From Bolinopsis microptera (lineage: Eukaryota > Ctenophora > Tentaculata > Lobata > Bolinopsidae): a stretch of 60,000 nucleotides of DNA. The DNA is taken from positions 15,149,837-15,209,836 of the forward strand of contig NC_087073.1 of the NCBI RefSeq assembly GCF_026151205.1, read 5' to 3'. Positions 11,573-23,983 of the stretch are shown here, one piece after another. The notes under the pieces were generated by a model. The model did not search any database, was not told the DNA's origin, and saw nothing but the letters and a program-made list of their open reading frames with translations. Every line of letters begins with the position of its first letter. The stretch's first letter is position 1. Position numbers and translations under genes: made by a program.

Positions 11573-13180
11573 CCAACAAATTGTATATCATTACGGCTTT
11601 TATACTGTAAGGAATAGGAAATATTAACCATTCGGATCACATAGCTACAATCTGTAACATTCGCAGTGATTAGGCTGAATTGCTGATATTATATTCTAAA
11701 CCAAATTGAGATACAATTCTCGTGAAAGTTTCTGACAACCTTACACTGCAACTGGCAGTAGCACACGATCGAAGGGCCTTTCTGATTCAAAATTTGCTCC
11801 TTTTTCAAAATTTGCTCCTTCATAAATTTTAAAGTGTTGAAATTTTAATAATTAGTCTTAAAATCCCAACATTCTTCTTTTTTCATCACCCTGTATATCT
11901 CAAAAACAATATACACATATTTGTCACAATGACCCTATATAAAAACAACCCTTCAAAAACTCAATATATTCCCTATCTCAAATATTGTGAGAAACATTTG
12001 AAAATCACCCTTGGCCTTGTGGCTCCAAATTCAAATCTAGACTATCTATATTTTTTTTGTAAAGCTAGAACAAAAGTGTGTCAAACAGTATATATACATT
12101 CAATTAAATCAAGTGTTGCAATTGGCAGAGCACAATTCATTGCTACCAATGATTTTTTCAAAAACATTTTAACAAAACACATGATCTACTCCATTATAGG
12201 GGCAGGGATGAGGTTGTATGAAACTTCTGATAGCTGAATCTCACGTTTGGTGTCCACCTTCTTTCCTCGGTACCCTCGTAGATCTATCTATATTAACAAA
12301 GTTCTTTCTCGCACCTATGTCTCCCAGGAGAGAAATCACTGTTGTTCTTAGGATTTCGAAACGAAGGCGCTTCCTTATATATCCAACAGCATATGAATAT
12401 TTTTGACCAGTGTGTATATCTCAAAATGTTTGCTTATGCCTTGTGATACCTTCTCACAGCCTAGACTATGGTCCAGAACGTCCAAAAACAAATCAAAACA
12501 TCTGATCTTTGAAAACATTGTCAAGATCGAAATAGTGGTTGATGCAAATGTACGTCGAGTTCAGTCGAAGTCTGAATGTGGATTGGCTGCCTCTTTATAC
12601 TATATTATATTACCTGAGAAGGCAGCTCCATATTATGACTTAGCTAGAGTTATCGCCTAGAATCATCAACGAAACGTGTCCGAAACGGGATGGAACTCAG
12701 ACCTGACTACAACGGGCAACCTTTAGGACTTATTCAAATCTTTGTTTGCTCCCACAATTGCGGTCGTATTTTCCAAAAAAAAACTTATAACTTCACTTTT
12801 TAAAAGTAGAAATAGCAATTATATCACATTCAGATTTGGTAAAATTCAATCTCATCACTGTAAAAGGATATCCTCATCTGAATTCTGAGATCAGCCCTCC
12901 CTGCGGTTTCTTTGCGTTCGCGACTATACCCATTTGTGATTCCACTGTGTAGACGCAGGTATGACAAATCATATATCTTCGTAAAGTACATCCTCTGACT
13001 AGGAGATCACAAGTTTAATCAGTTCTGGAGACTGTTCCTGGACAGAGTTATGACGGTTTAAAGCTTCCGTGCCGTGCAATAGCCCCAAAATGGTTAAACA
13101 TGTACACCGTCGTAGAATAACTTTGCATAGGGAATGCGCGAGCACGACAATATGATAGTTAATTTTGATTTTTGGCCTCC
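11573..13180. other. Intergenic, no supported gene
   Basis: Open frames at 11929-12237 and 12403-12660 (102 and 85 residues) show no recognisable domain, no homologous copy in the window and no splice context. I see nothing to support a gene. Confidence 0.5.
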
Positions 13181-13260
13181 GGCACTATAGCCTAGTTGGC
13201 TAAGAGGGCGATTGACCGTGCTAGCTGAGGGTTCGAATCCCGGTCTGACCTTTAATTTAG
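13181..13260 (+). mobile_element. tRNA-derived SINE head
   Basis: An A-box-like TAGCCTAGTTGG (13188-13199) and a B-box-like GGTTCGAATCC (13230-13240) have tRNA spacing. The T-arm pairs at only three positions and the acceptor arms do not pair, so a functional tRNA is unlikely. A related head occurs at 23272-23340. Confidence 0.6.
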
Positions 13261-13739
13261 TTTGAACTGAAACAAGTTGTTTACTATTTTCATCAAAAAG
13301 CTTCTCTAGCTCTAGTGTTAGGTTAATATTGATTAGTTAATCATATTACAAGTTGTACTATAGGATGAAATGCACAATTAGAAATTGGAAAGCAGCCATA
13401 CGCAAAGCGTCTTTATGCTACAATATTATAGTAATAACATTGTTTGTCTCAGATAATTTTTAAATAAAAGAAGCGACCAGCATCGCATCTTCATCGATTA
13501 GTTCGGAGTCGTCGCTATATTCAGCTATAACATTGATTTTTAATTGATGCTATAGCAGATATGAGCAGCTTTTATCAGTCTGATTTGGTAGGTTTTGGGC
13601 TGGGCCCAGTTTGCTAAGGATTCTGTTTCTATCTGTTGTAAAACTTGATGGTCTGCTGTGAAATGAAGCTCTGGATTGGTCTTTTAAATGCCTTTCTCAA
13701 CGACAATCCCTCCTTAGCAGTTACTTATATTATTATATA

Positions 13740-14242
13740 ACTTTATTCAAATCAAAAATAGAACATAAATGAACATCTTAAAGATCTGATAAGTAGCCAG
13801 AAAAAAAGAAAAACTGATACACAAGCTATAACAACTTCTTCCATCCCGCTCTATCAGAGGCTAAAAGTCTTAAATTGTACAAATCGTCTGTATTTACAAA
13901 TGGAATGTTCCTGCTACCTAAATCAAATTTTATAGTCTTAAGCAAGTTCGACTGGTGTCTACCTACTCTACCCTTTTTAGTACTCTGACTCTCTACTGCA
14001 AAGTGTAATGCAAGCTGTGCAGGTGAGTTGTTATCACTGCGAAGGACATGTCCGAGCATCCTCCATCGTGCACATGCAACACGCTCACTGAGTGGAACCA
14101 CTTCACATCTCTTGTAAAGGGTTTCGTTTTTGATTATATTAGGGTAAGTCATTCTGATGATCTGCCTCAGATGCTTTCTGTGGCAAATATCCAGTTTACT
14201 CAGTAGCTGCTTTGAAGCTGCCCAGCAGCTACAATTATACAT
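13740..14242 (-). mobile_element. LINE 3'-end fragment
   Basis: The 138-residue minus-strand frame (14242-13826) resembles the region after the reverse transcriptase in many animal LINEs: a Cys/Trp-containing start, then LSKLDICHRKHLRQIIRM, then CARWRMLGHVLRSDNNSPAQ. The arrangement matches the tail of the RTE fragment at 29477-30241, but the sequence differs clearly, so it is another family or an older member. The catalytic part is absent. Boundaries are approximate. Confidence 0.7.
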
Positions 14243-15219
14243 TAAGACGGTTACTTATATTAAAACTTTTTATTCGGACTATTGTCTATTGACATGTAGT
14301 GTCTGGAGAAGGAGGGCAACGAAGGAGCACTTCTCAGTTGTACAGTGGGCATTTCTAGACGCTGCTATCCATTACCTTCGACATCTGAAACAGATTTTAA
14401 TATAAGCAACTAATTAATAATACGGGTGAGACTTAAGTTTCAGTAAAATTAAATCTGACACTTGAGTGCAGTAACGAGAGAAATCCAGTGCATCTCAAAC
14501 TGCTAAACTTGGCTTACTGTTTGAGAATCGTGACCTGGAATTGTTGAAATTCCAGCCTCCAAGATCAGAGTTGCTTTTACGTCCTCTTAAGAGGCTATCG
14601 AGATTCCACACTGTGTATGCTCTGTTCTCTGTACTTCCGGAGGTTGTATAAACCTGAGAAATCAAACAGTTCAATACCAGAGAGAATGCTGAATACTCAG
14701 AAAGTTGTCCAAAAAATACACAAATCCGAATTTTTCTCTTTAGTAGCGATTTGAGACAAAATTTACCTTCTTTCGGACTGAATTTTTAACTGAATTGAAG
14801 TATAAACGATTACCTCTACAATAGTATTAATTACTTAGTTAAGTTATCATCAGAAGTCAAGTTATGGTTGACTTTAAAGCTTGAAAAGGCTAAAATTTAA
14901 AAAAACTTTGCTCAATGACGCGCGGCTCAGAAATGCGCGTGTTATGCTCGCGCAATTATTGCTTACAATTTTCTTTCATTCGGCAAAAAAATAACTGTGA
15001 CCAACATACATGTTATAAAACTCTGCTATAAATCCTGGAATGTTCTGGAATTATAGAGGGTGCAAGGATTTAGGATCGTCATCAATGTCCCGCCAAATCC
15101 AAACTTTTTCCTGTAGCATATTATCACAAATACGGCGTGTACAATTTTTGCGCGTAATAAACCTAGATTCGTTCTGGCGAATAACGAAGCCTCTAGTTCA
15201 CATCCAATGAGCGGGCTTA

Positions 15220-15830
15220 TGAAGGAAAGATTTCGAGTTGAGAAGACGTCAGATGGCATCTTGGGTTCTTGGAGTATTCAAAGACAGAACAACACCTGTA
15301 ATGCTCCAGCTCTATAAATCCCTGATAAGGTCCAGAGTGGAGTACTGCTGCCCGCTTTGGAATCCAAACAAGATCTATAATATCCAGTCTATCGAGAGCA
15401 TACAACGACAGTTCACTAGACGGATTCTAGGGCTCAGAGACACCGATTATTGGAATAGACTGAAGGAACTGAAACTTACATTACTGCAAAGACGCCGAGA
15501 ACGCTACACCATGATACATCTGTGGAAAGTTCTCCAGGGTATATGTCCAAATGACCTAGATGTACAGTTCAGAGAGAATGCCAGACTGGGAGTTAAAGTT
15601 ATACTCCGGGAGTAATACTCCCTTCTCTCACAAAAAAAGCATCAGCTGGTGCACGCTCCACCTACGATCACTCATTCGCAGTGAGAGCTGGAAGACTCTG
15701 GAATGTTCTCCCCGAAATTGTCAATACTCAAAGGACTTTGACAAGCTTCAAGACATCTCTTGGAAACTTCCTAGACACCCTACCAGACAAGCCCCTACTC
15801 CTGGATACAGTGCAGAAAACTCTAACTCGA
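15220..15830 (+). mobile_element. Jockey/CR1-type LINE 3' fragment, frameshifted
   Basis: The frame 15238-15615 carries the typical post-RT block LYKSLIRSRVEYCCPLWNP, then SIQRQFTRRILGL and LLQRRRERYTMIHLWKVLQG. The protein then continues in another frame from about 15640 (STYDHSFAVRAGRLWNVLPE, then SFKTSLGNFLD), so an indel between about 15600 and 15640 separates the two parts. It is 5'-truncated and inactive. Clade assignment is from motif style only. Confidence 0.75.
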
Positions 15831-16952
15831 TAACATTACCTTGTGTCTCAGATCTAGAGTTAACATTACCTTGTATCTTAAATCTATTGACTATATTTAA
15901 CATTACAATATACTTTACATCTATAACCTTATGTTATAAATACCAACATTCACATTATCCTGTACCCTATAATGTACCTTACATCCCTTATTCCGTATAT
16001 TTGCCATATACCGAAGTCTTAATCACGTTATTTTTCGTAATATATATGGACACTGTTCTAATTATTGGTCTGCAATGTAAAGTAAGTGAAATTATAATAG
16101 CTCTTAAACTTAAACTTATAGCTCTTGGTGACTCCCTGCCAGTGGGTTTGTGACAGGGGTGTTGCCATGAGAGGTTCAAATCTGACAATGTTTAACGATT
16201 GTTCATGTTGTTAGCTATAATGAGATGGTAAGATGCACAACCACAAGTTAAATCTTGTAGATGTAAGATTGCCCACAAGGACGAACCTGGGAACACAACT
16301 AAACACTGGGCAGTGCCTTCAAGGCAATGAAGACCTAAATCTTACTTACTTCATTCTATTGACATAATAGTAAGATGCTGTTAACGTAGCAGAAAGATTA
16401 GATAATAGCTGATTTTACATTTTCCCGAGTATAGCTTTTGACTAGTATCTCTTACAATTACCAACAAGCAGAGGGTACCATTCAGAGGTTACTACAATTA
16501 TAACGTGCTGGTGCAGTGGCAGCTGGGTAAAGTTGGCATGGAGGTAGCAGAAAGTAACTACTAGAAACATCTACTAGAAAGTAGACGTAGAATTTACGTC
16601 TACTTTCCAGACTAAAAAGTGCATGTTAGGATGGAAAAAATAATCAGGGAACTTGATTTGCGAACCTAACCATGGAAATATTACAATGAGTCGGAGTGTT
16701 CCAAGGATATTGATGTATACACTATACATACATTGTAATAACTATAGAATGTTCTGTACTCTCTGCACTATATAAGGTCACAACAATTGTGACGTCAAAA
16801 TCGCATCTGTTTTCTTTTGTTTCAAATCTAAGTTTCATGAGACTAATCTAATTTAGACCTTCGAAGGTAATGACTTGAACTTGTGTGTTCACTGTGTAAA
16901 GAACACACACAAAAAGTAAGAGTTTAACAAACTATTTGAAGTGTAGACAAAC
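15831..16952. other. Intergenic, nothing supported
   Basis: AT-rich sequence directly after the LINE fragment, possibly including its 3' tail. The only structure noted is the hairpin at 16577-16607. Confidence 0.45.
16577..16607. repeat. Perfect 13-bp hairpin
   Basis: GAAAGTAGACGTA pairs with TACGTCTACTTTC around a GAATT loop. No further context suggests a function. Confidence 0.5.
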
Positions 16953-17078
16953 CTTTGGTTTCTCTCCCAAGCCAAGAGTTCGGCCGAGTGTCTCAGTCCA
17001 CCAAACCATGAGGTAGGAGAATACTGCGATCCACAGGATGGACATGATGAAGGTCACTGGGAAGAACATCTTCCATTT
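16953..17078 (-). CDS. Single exon of a K+-dependent Na+/Ca2+ exchanger (SLC24/NCKX)
   Basis: A 126-nt exon (42 codons, phase 0 at both ends), bounded on the minus strand by TTTCAG and GTTTGT, encodes KWKMFFPVTFIMSILWIA, then VFSYLMVWWTETLGRTLGLG. This resembles the segment of SLC24 exchangers just before the alpha-2 repeat (FFPITF..SITWIAVFSYLMVWW). The family exchanges Na+ for Ca2+ and K+ across plasma or organelle membranes. I could not find the exon that should follow (the GTSIPDL ion-binding motif) between here and the OTUD7 start, nor preceding exons up to 22 kb. It is either one exon of a gene with very long introns or a stranded relic. Conservation of the reading frame and splice sites favours a real exon. 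Confidence 0.6.
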
Positions 17079-18204
17079 CTGAAACATCAGGTTATTAGCT
17101 TGCCAGATAATACCTGGTTTAGATCACAGCTGTGTTGAAAGCATTAAAAGGGTTTACTTTCAACACTTCTATGATAATGTTGATTCCTACATTAGAATTT
17201 ACTGCTTACAAATTGAGAAGCAGAATATTGAGGATATACTCATTTTGGCAGTACTAAAATCTAAAATTAGTTGACAAGAAAAGTTTTACCGTAGATTCTG
17301 CTACGGATTGGAGTTCACTTGCCATAATAGCCAAACAGTACTATAGAGAGCACAACAAGCTATAATGAGATGGTTAGATACATTTGAGGATTGCTGCACT
17401 ATATAGGGACAGGACTATATAGTGACAAGCACTTTATAGTGACATGTGAGACGGCTCAAATTTACAAAATTTTGTACATCCATTCAGACTTATTAAACAA
17501 TGATCTACATTCTACATAAATGATAGAATAATATCTCTCTGGATCATTATTAACCGCCATTTTACAGCACTTCATTATTATCAGTACAAATGAATAATGA
17601 AGCTCGTATCATGACATGTGAGTATACAGATAGATAAACCACCTAAATAGCCATATTTTAATAAATAAATAAATAAATTCTAACATTTATTACACGCTTC
17701 GACATTAAAATATGCCCAACAAAGATGTACATTTAAGTCATTCAAGCGATGATTAAGCTCTGAAATTCAACTCAGTACGTCAGAATAATTGTTAAGGGAG
17801 GATACGTATCAAATGTAGATACGTGGTTTCATATGTGGGTAATTGCACGTTTCAAACCAATTTAACCGCTGTTTTCAGCACATATATGGTATCTTTTAAA
17901 CCACATTTGGTACACGAATTACAATAAATTGAATAAAATATGTGACTAATTGTTAACAAATGGTCGGTTTTGATCAATATTAACCACCAATTATCGACAC
18001 CTTAGAACTTACAGTAATAATCAATTATGAAGCTGCTATGACTATGGTATAGCAATCAAATAAACCACTAAAACAGCCACTTACGCCATAATAATTGATA
18101 CCAGGCTACATTAGGCTCAAAATTGAGTTTGTCAGTTTAAGATGCATTTAAAATGATCTGATAGGAAAACTGGCTCCCTACAAAATGCAAAAACCAAAAT
18201 GAAA
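17079..18204. other. No supported feature
   Basis: AT-rich, presumably intronic or intergenic. A (AAAT)n run at about 17650-17675 is the only notable simple sequence. Confidence 0.45.
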
Positions 18205-18749
18205 AATTCTGGTCATAGATCATACAAGGCTGGTCGGTCGGAGGTCGGTCGGGCGCCGGTCGGCGGTAGGTGAACGCGGTCGGAGGTCGATCGGGCGCCG
18301 GTCGAGCGCTGGTTGGAGGTCGGTCGGTCGGAGGTCAGTCGGGCGCCGGTCAGAGGTGTGTTGTCCACCTCGCAGATGTCCATGCAGCCCCTCTTAATCC
18401 CTTCCAGCCGCAGTCCTCTCCGACACAGCCCATCATGTTTCCAACCGCCAACAGGACGATGAACACCAGTGCTGGTCAAGCCCTTACGCTTCATGCTCCA
18501 GGGACCAGGTCCAGCTCCACTATCCCGGCCAGCCGCCTACTCACGAAGCGATGTAGTGCAGAGTTCGATAGACTTGTACAATAAGATACGACTGACAGTA
18601 ATGGATCCTCCGACCGACCTCCGACCGGCGCTCGACCTGCGCCCGACCGGTGCCCGATCGACCTCCGACCAACCTCCGACTGGCGTTCACCTACCGGCGC
18701 CCGACCGACCTCCGACCAACCAGCCTTGTCTGATCTATGACCAAAATTC
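18205..18749. mobile_element. GC-rich foldback element around a unique core
   Basis: The left arm (about 18205-18355) and right arm (about 18604-18749) are inverted copies. They share the outer TTTGGTCATAGATCA (TTCTGGTCATAGATCA on the left), then CAAGGCTGGT and a body of repeated GGTCGG and GGGCGCCGGTC units. The enclosed 250 bp is not repetitive. The window is otherwise AT-rich, so the base composition stands out. No target-site duplication was identified, so mobility is inferred from structure alone. Confidence 0.6.
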
Positions 18750-21700
18750 CTTACCGTTTAACTGCTACGCGGCCGCGAAATTTGCGATTTTTCGCAAACC
18801 AATTTTTTGGCTTTTTGGCAGCGAAAAATAGCTCTTAGTTCTTACTCTATGTCTGTTACACAAATGAGATAATATAGTAAGTTGACTCCTTTCATATCTC
18901 CAAACAACTCTCAAATCTTAATTTATTTGAAAAAACCTTAATAGGCTATCTATACTAATTTAGCTGATTTTTGACATGAACCTGAGTTTTTGCCCCATTT
19001 TTAGGCAAATTTTTGGCCTTCCAGCCCAAATATAGTTGTGTTGCCGGCATTTGCCGCCCTATTCCATAACTCCATCTAAAAGCCTAGAGTATTCCCTACA
19101 ATATACAAAAAAATCATCTTGGGCATTTTTTTTAAATTGCAGATTTTTTACCAATTTATCGGCTAAAGCTATGTTATTTGGGGCTTGTGCCCACTGTGCA
19201 GGTGCAAGCTTAAGTATGATGGGGTATAATAGGCTATTTCAAATGTTAAAATATGATTACATATGTGTTTAATACACGTTTTCGCACATTAACAGCTGTT
19301 TTTAGCACATTAGTGTTATCTTAACCAATTGTTAACCACCAAAAATAAACCATTTATCTGCATATATTGTAAAATTCATGGCATTACCACTAAAGATTAA
19401 CCACTGATAGAGATCACAAGGTTCACTGTCAAAATTTAAGGCAAGTCTAGACAAGTTAGCCAATGTCCACTAAGTTTCCCCAGATTTGCTGCTATTGCTG
19501 TGTTGTTTCCAGTTACCAAAAATAACTAACTTTCGACATAACATACACTGCTATGAACTGTCGTACAGTTGCAATTTTTTAAAAAATGCCAAGTACTTAC
19601 CTACACAAACATAAGTCACATGGGAGAGTGTTTCAAGGCTAAAACCGTCGGTATTCGTTCTGAAAAAATGTCCATTAGTATTGCAGATCAGCTGGATCAA
19701 TGAAGCTATCATAAGTTCTCATTGACTCAGTTAAAGCGCTCTGTTCTCAAAAGTTTAATTTATTGACATTTTCCTGATGCAAAATTTTTACAAAAATTGA
19801 AGTTTGTAAAGACTATATTGGATTAAATACAGAATTACAGATAGATTATATTTATGTTAAAATACAAATTATCCAATATTCATGATATCATGTGCCAACT
19901 TAGGTAAGGTTTAAAAGCAAATTTTTATGAAAGTAGTAATTACAGAGCTTTTCATAGATCAAAGTATAAACGAACTTACGAATTATAATTATAAGTTATA
20001 AGTGATTAGTAAATACCTCATGATTATCAAATAATCTGAAGAGTAAGGGTTATCTGCTGATGCATGTTATCTGCTGATGAATGCCAAGGTTGTCTTTCAC
20101 CGTGTGAAGTGCCGGTCGTGTGTTCATTCTAATTGAAGATTTATTGGTTTTACAATAAATTAAAAGCACTTAAGTTTTCTTGCCACATTGATCTTTATTA
20201 AATGTAGTTAACAAGGGCATGAATGAATTTGAATCCTAAAATAGAGTTGATCCCGTAAATTAAATCAACACCAAACGGTTCTCAACTTTTCATAACCAGC
20301 TGCACACATACAGCTGAAGATAATAAAATTACGGAACAGAGCCATTTGTACACGTTAGTAGAATTACAACTTTATTGCAATGAGTAACAGTCTTTCGACA
20401 GACTATTACTTTGTTTTACTAATGAAATATAAATTAAAATCCGTTTTATCTGGATTTTAGTCATTGAACATTAATGAGCAAAAAACGATCAAAAAAGGGA
20501 AGCTGCAAATAATTTAAATTTGACATTCCAAAACACATGAAGTTCCTGGCAATAGTTTAAATTTGCACCATCTAAAGTCATTCCAAAGGCCCTGTAGCAA
20601 TACTTGAAAATTTTCATAAAACCGATATTTAACTAACGTTTTGACTTGTCAAGTCAATAGAAATAATTATTGAAAAACAACAAACGCAGTTAAAATGAAT
20701 TTAATCAAATTTGTGTTTGACAAAACAGGTTTTAAATTCGTTGCTACTGTACAGCTAGCAGCACACTTTTGTAAATTCCAAGCCGAAGTTATGCGGAGGA
20801 TATTCCAAGATTGCAGATTGTAAAATCAAGCAAAACATGCGCGCATCTGAAAATAAAAAACCAATCTTGGACTAAAATTTAACGAATGATACTTGGAGTT
20901 AATATCAAATCATTATTTCACAAAAGTTATGTTCAATACTAATTATAAGAAAAATGAACTGGGCAGAATTTGTGGTATTTAAAAAGTTGTTATAATGACA
21001 AAATGCCGTACAAATCGGCGCGTGGCTTTGTCATTTGTGTTTTCAGTTTACAGTTTAGTGATTTGTAACTTAAATATGATTGCAGAAAAAACATTTGTTA
21101 CTTCCTTTTTGATGCAAAACCAGAATTATATATTTATATAATTCTAATGTAATGTAAGAATGATACTTGTGTCATATATTTAAAATCATATTACTACCAT
21201 ATTTATCAACACACAACATTGAATTGAACGCGTATTTGTCAATAACAAATAACAAAAACTATTATTACTCATCAATTTAAAACATAAATTGGCTCATTAT
21301 ACAAAAAAATCTTACAACACAATATAATATTAAATTGTAAGTGTTGACACATAATTGATCGCTATGCTATTCATATTTCGCGCGGCGCAAGTGAACCGTC
21401 CGTTAAACACACTCGATGCTTATAATGTATGCGTCTAATGCATCATTAATGGAAGGCGCGCCGGTGAAATTTTTGCGCGCGAATTTACGATTTAAACGAA
21501 AAGAAACTGCAGGGCTTTTCTGATCAGAAACTGAATAATTTTGATACAAATGGTAAAGTATAAAATTCAAAAGAAGGTTTAGTTGAGTGAAAAATGTTTT
21601 TAAAAACAACTTCAAAGCTAACATTAATATTTTGTATTATATTTTATAATATGTGTATGATGGATACCTGACATGAATTATGTTGACATACGTTCCATGC

Positions 21701-22215
21701 CGCCGAACGCTTAACGGGTGGTACTCGTAAAATATTTGTTTCAAGACCTTCTATTCGACAAGTCCAACTCAGCACGCGTTTTGGTACACAGTAGGTTAAA
21801 AACCTACAGCAAATCATAAAACACGAATTAGCTCGATATAGTTGATGCAAAATGGTACAATTGCAAAATTTTTACTTTTTTTCCCGGATTTGCATGAATT
21901 TCCTTTAAAGCTATTTTAATTCATTTAAATTATAAATTTGTACTAATAAATAATAAGAAAAAACAATAATTTGAGGATTTATTAATATTTTACTGTTCTT
22001 TAACGGGTGATACTCGTAAAATATCTGTTCCAACTCGCGCGCGTCCTGGTAGGTTGTAAACCTACAAACTGTTCTTTAAATTTTATATTCGATACTTATA
22101 ATCTATAGTACTTGAAAAAATATTGTTGTATAAAATAAAAATAATTTATTTCGAATTTTATTTTCAGTTTTAAACTATTTTCACAACTACAATTAAATAC
22201 ATTTATTGAGGAGAA
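18750..22215. other. AT-rich intergenic region upstream of the zinc-finger gene
   Basis: No exon or RNA gene recognised. Two related blocks begin AACGGGTGGTACTCGTAAAA near 21715 and AACGGGTGATACTCGTAAAA near 22001, and each ends in a GTAGGTT..AAACCTAC palindrome. The second lies about 150-200 bp before the start codon. Confidence 0.45.
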
Positions 22216-23983
22216 ATGTCGAGTACTTTTATGAAAGAAGAATCTAAAGACTTATTCTATGGTCAGTTTGAGAATGTGAAGTCTGAGAAGTTGGAGTATG
22301 TTTACGAAAGTATGCCAATCACCCTTGTTCCGGACAGTGTTCCAGGTGATCACATTCCATTAACTCTGTCTATAGACTATGCGCCTAGAGAGGGCTCCTC
22401 CACTGAGATGTATGTTGAAAAACGGTTTGATTGCAATCTTTGTGACAAATCATTTAAATACAAGCATGGTTTAACTGACCACATGAAACGAAAACACGAG
22501 GGAACGTCCGTTGTTGTAGACTTTGGTTGTAATTATTGCCAGAAGTCGTTTGCAAGCAGTGCAGCGCTGCACCGGCACACTCTTACCCATACCAATCAGC
22601 AGATCCCTTGCAGGAAGGAGGGTTGCGGTCAAGTATTTGCATCTGAGAGTGACATGAGACAGCACATCGAGCAGGAGCACCTTGACAAGAAGTTCAGTTG
22701 TCGTGTCTGCAGCAAGATGTTCACCAGAGTCTCCAATCTCAACAGACACATGAAACTTCATCAGAACATACGAGAGTTCCCATGTACATTGTGCGGTAAA
22801 GAGTTCACACAGTGAGTCCACCGTGACAAACACATGATGATACACTTCAGATCCTCGAACCAATGTCCAAAATGTTCCGCTGTTTACACAAAACTCAAAT
22901 ATTTCAACAATCACGTGACCCCAGTGACATAAAGTGAGGAATCTAAGAATCTAATTCCTAGCCATATTAATTTCCATAGCCAACTTTAAAATAGTCGCTC
23001 TCGGTTGTTACACACTGTAACGCCGCGCACTGTACTTTAATTCTATATTTATCCGAGAAGATGTTCGAATCGAGCGCAAATGCCAGATTCCTGTCAGGAT
23101 CCTAGTTCTTGCGCTTAACTTGCGCGTTACCAAATAATCCAAGATATTTCTGTCAGGATCCAAGATTTTCCTACTACCAGTATGGTAGTATGGACTGTTT
23201 GGTAGTATGGTAGTATGGTAGTTGCAGGAACGCGCAAAGACCTATATGTAAATATTACAAAAACGTACATGAAGTCGTAGCCTAGTTGGTTAATCCATCG
23301 TTACTACATTAGCAGATCGTGAGTTCGAGACCCGGAAAGGAATTCTTTCACAATCTTTTGGCAATTATGAATAACTATACTAATGAATTAATAACTATAC
23401 TAATGAATAACTAAACCTCTGTAATATAACTAGCAAAGTAAAATGAAATCGTTATCCGGCCGCGGAGCGGCCGAAAAATTTATGGTAGTCGTTTTAAAAA
23501 TATATGGTAGCCGTTTTTTCTTTCCAGACTGGATTCCTAGTCCCTTTTTAAATTTATGTCACTGGGCACGTGACCAATGTATGTTACAGTCACACCACAG
23601 TCTACAACCCTCCAACTCTAGCTGAGAAACTGACCACAAAAGTCCAGATTACCGAGCCAGTTCCCTACAAAGTTCCTTACAAAGTTCCCTATAAAGTTCC
23701 CTACACCACATACGCAACACACACCTCAATACCCTTTCCCCCAACTAATTACACGATGATGTGTCCCATATGTATGGCCTTTCAGCAGGATTTAAAGCGG
23801 TTACGGGGGCACATCATCAACGTGCATCATGTGGACAACATTTGCCCGCAGTGCAATACCAAACACAACGATTTCAATGAGTTTGTAACACACCTGCGGG
23901 AGTGTTATGTAGAGGATAAGGAATCTTCGACCATGCTCACTGACTTTGCTAACTCTCTTCTGGATAGCTTCCAGTTTCATTGA
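22216..23983 (+). CDS. C2H2 zinc-finger protein, with in-frame TGA / alternative splice
   Basis: The ATG at 22216 opens 199 codons: an acidic N-terminal 72 residues, then four complete C2H2 fingers (FDCNLC, FGCNYC, IPCRKEGC, FSCRVC) and a fifth (FPCTLCGKEFTQ) cut by TGA at 22813-22815. The frame past the TGA completes finger five (HMMIH) and starts a sixth (NQCPKC) before a stop near 22931. GTGAGT at 22812-22817 is also a consensus donor. Splicing from 22811 to an acceptor ending at 23589 is in phase and adds 131 codons with VPYK repeats and two more finger-like motifs (MCPICMAF.., ICPQCNTK..HLREC). Array proteins like this usually bind DNA in the nucleus. Whether the product ends at the TGA or is spliced cannot be read from the sequence. 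Confidence 0.75.
23272..23340 (+). mobile_element. tRNA-derived SINE head
   Basis: TAGCCTAGTTGG (23278-23289) and GTTCGAGACCC (23323-23333) match RNA polymerase III A and B boxes. The A box is identical to that at 13188. The flanks do not form a cloverleaf. It lies between the two zinc-finger exons. Confidence 0.6.

Noticed and set aside
13181-23340. Functional tRNA genes at 13188 and 23278
   Set aside because: A and B boxes are present but the acceptor and T stems do not pair properly, so they fit SINE heads better.
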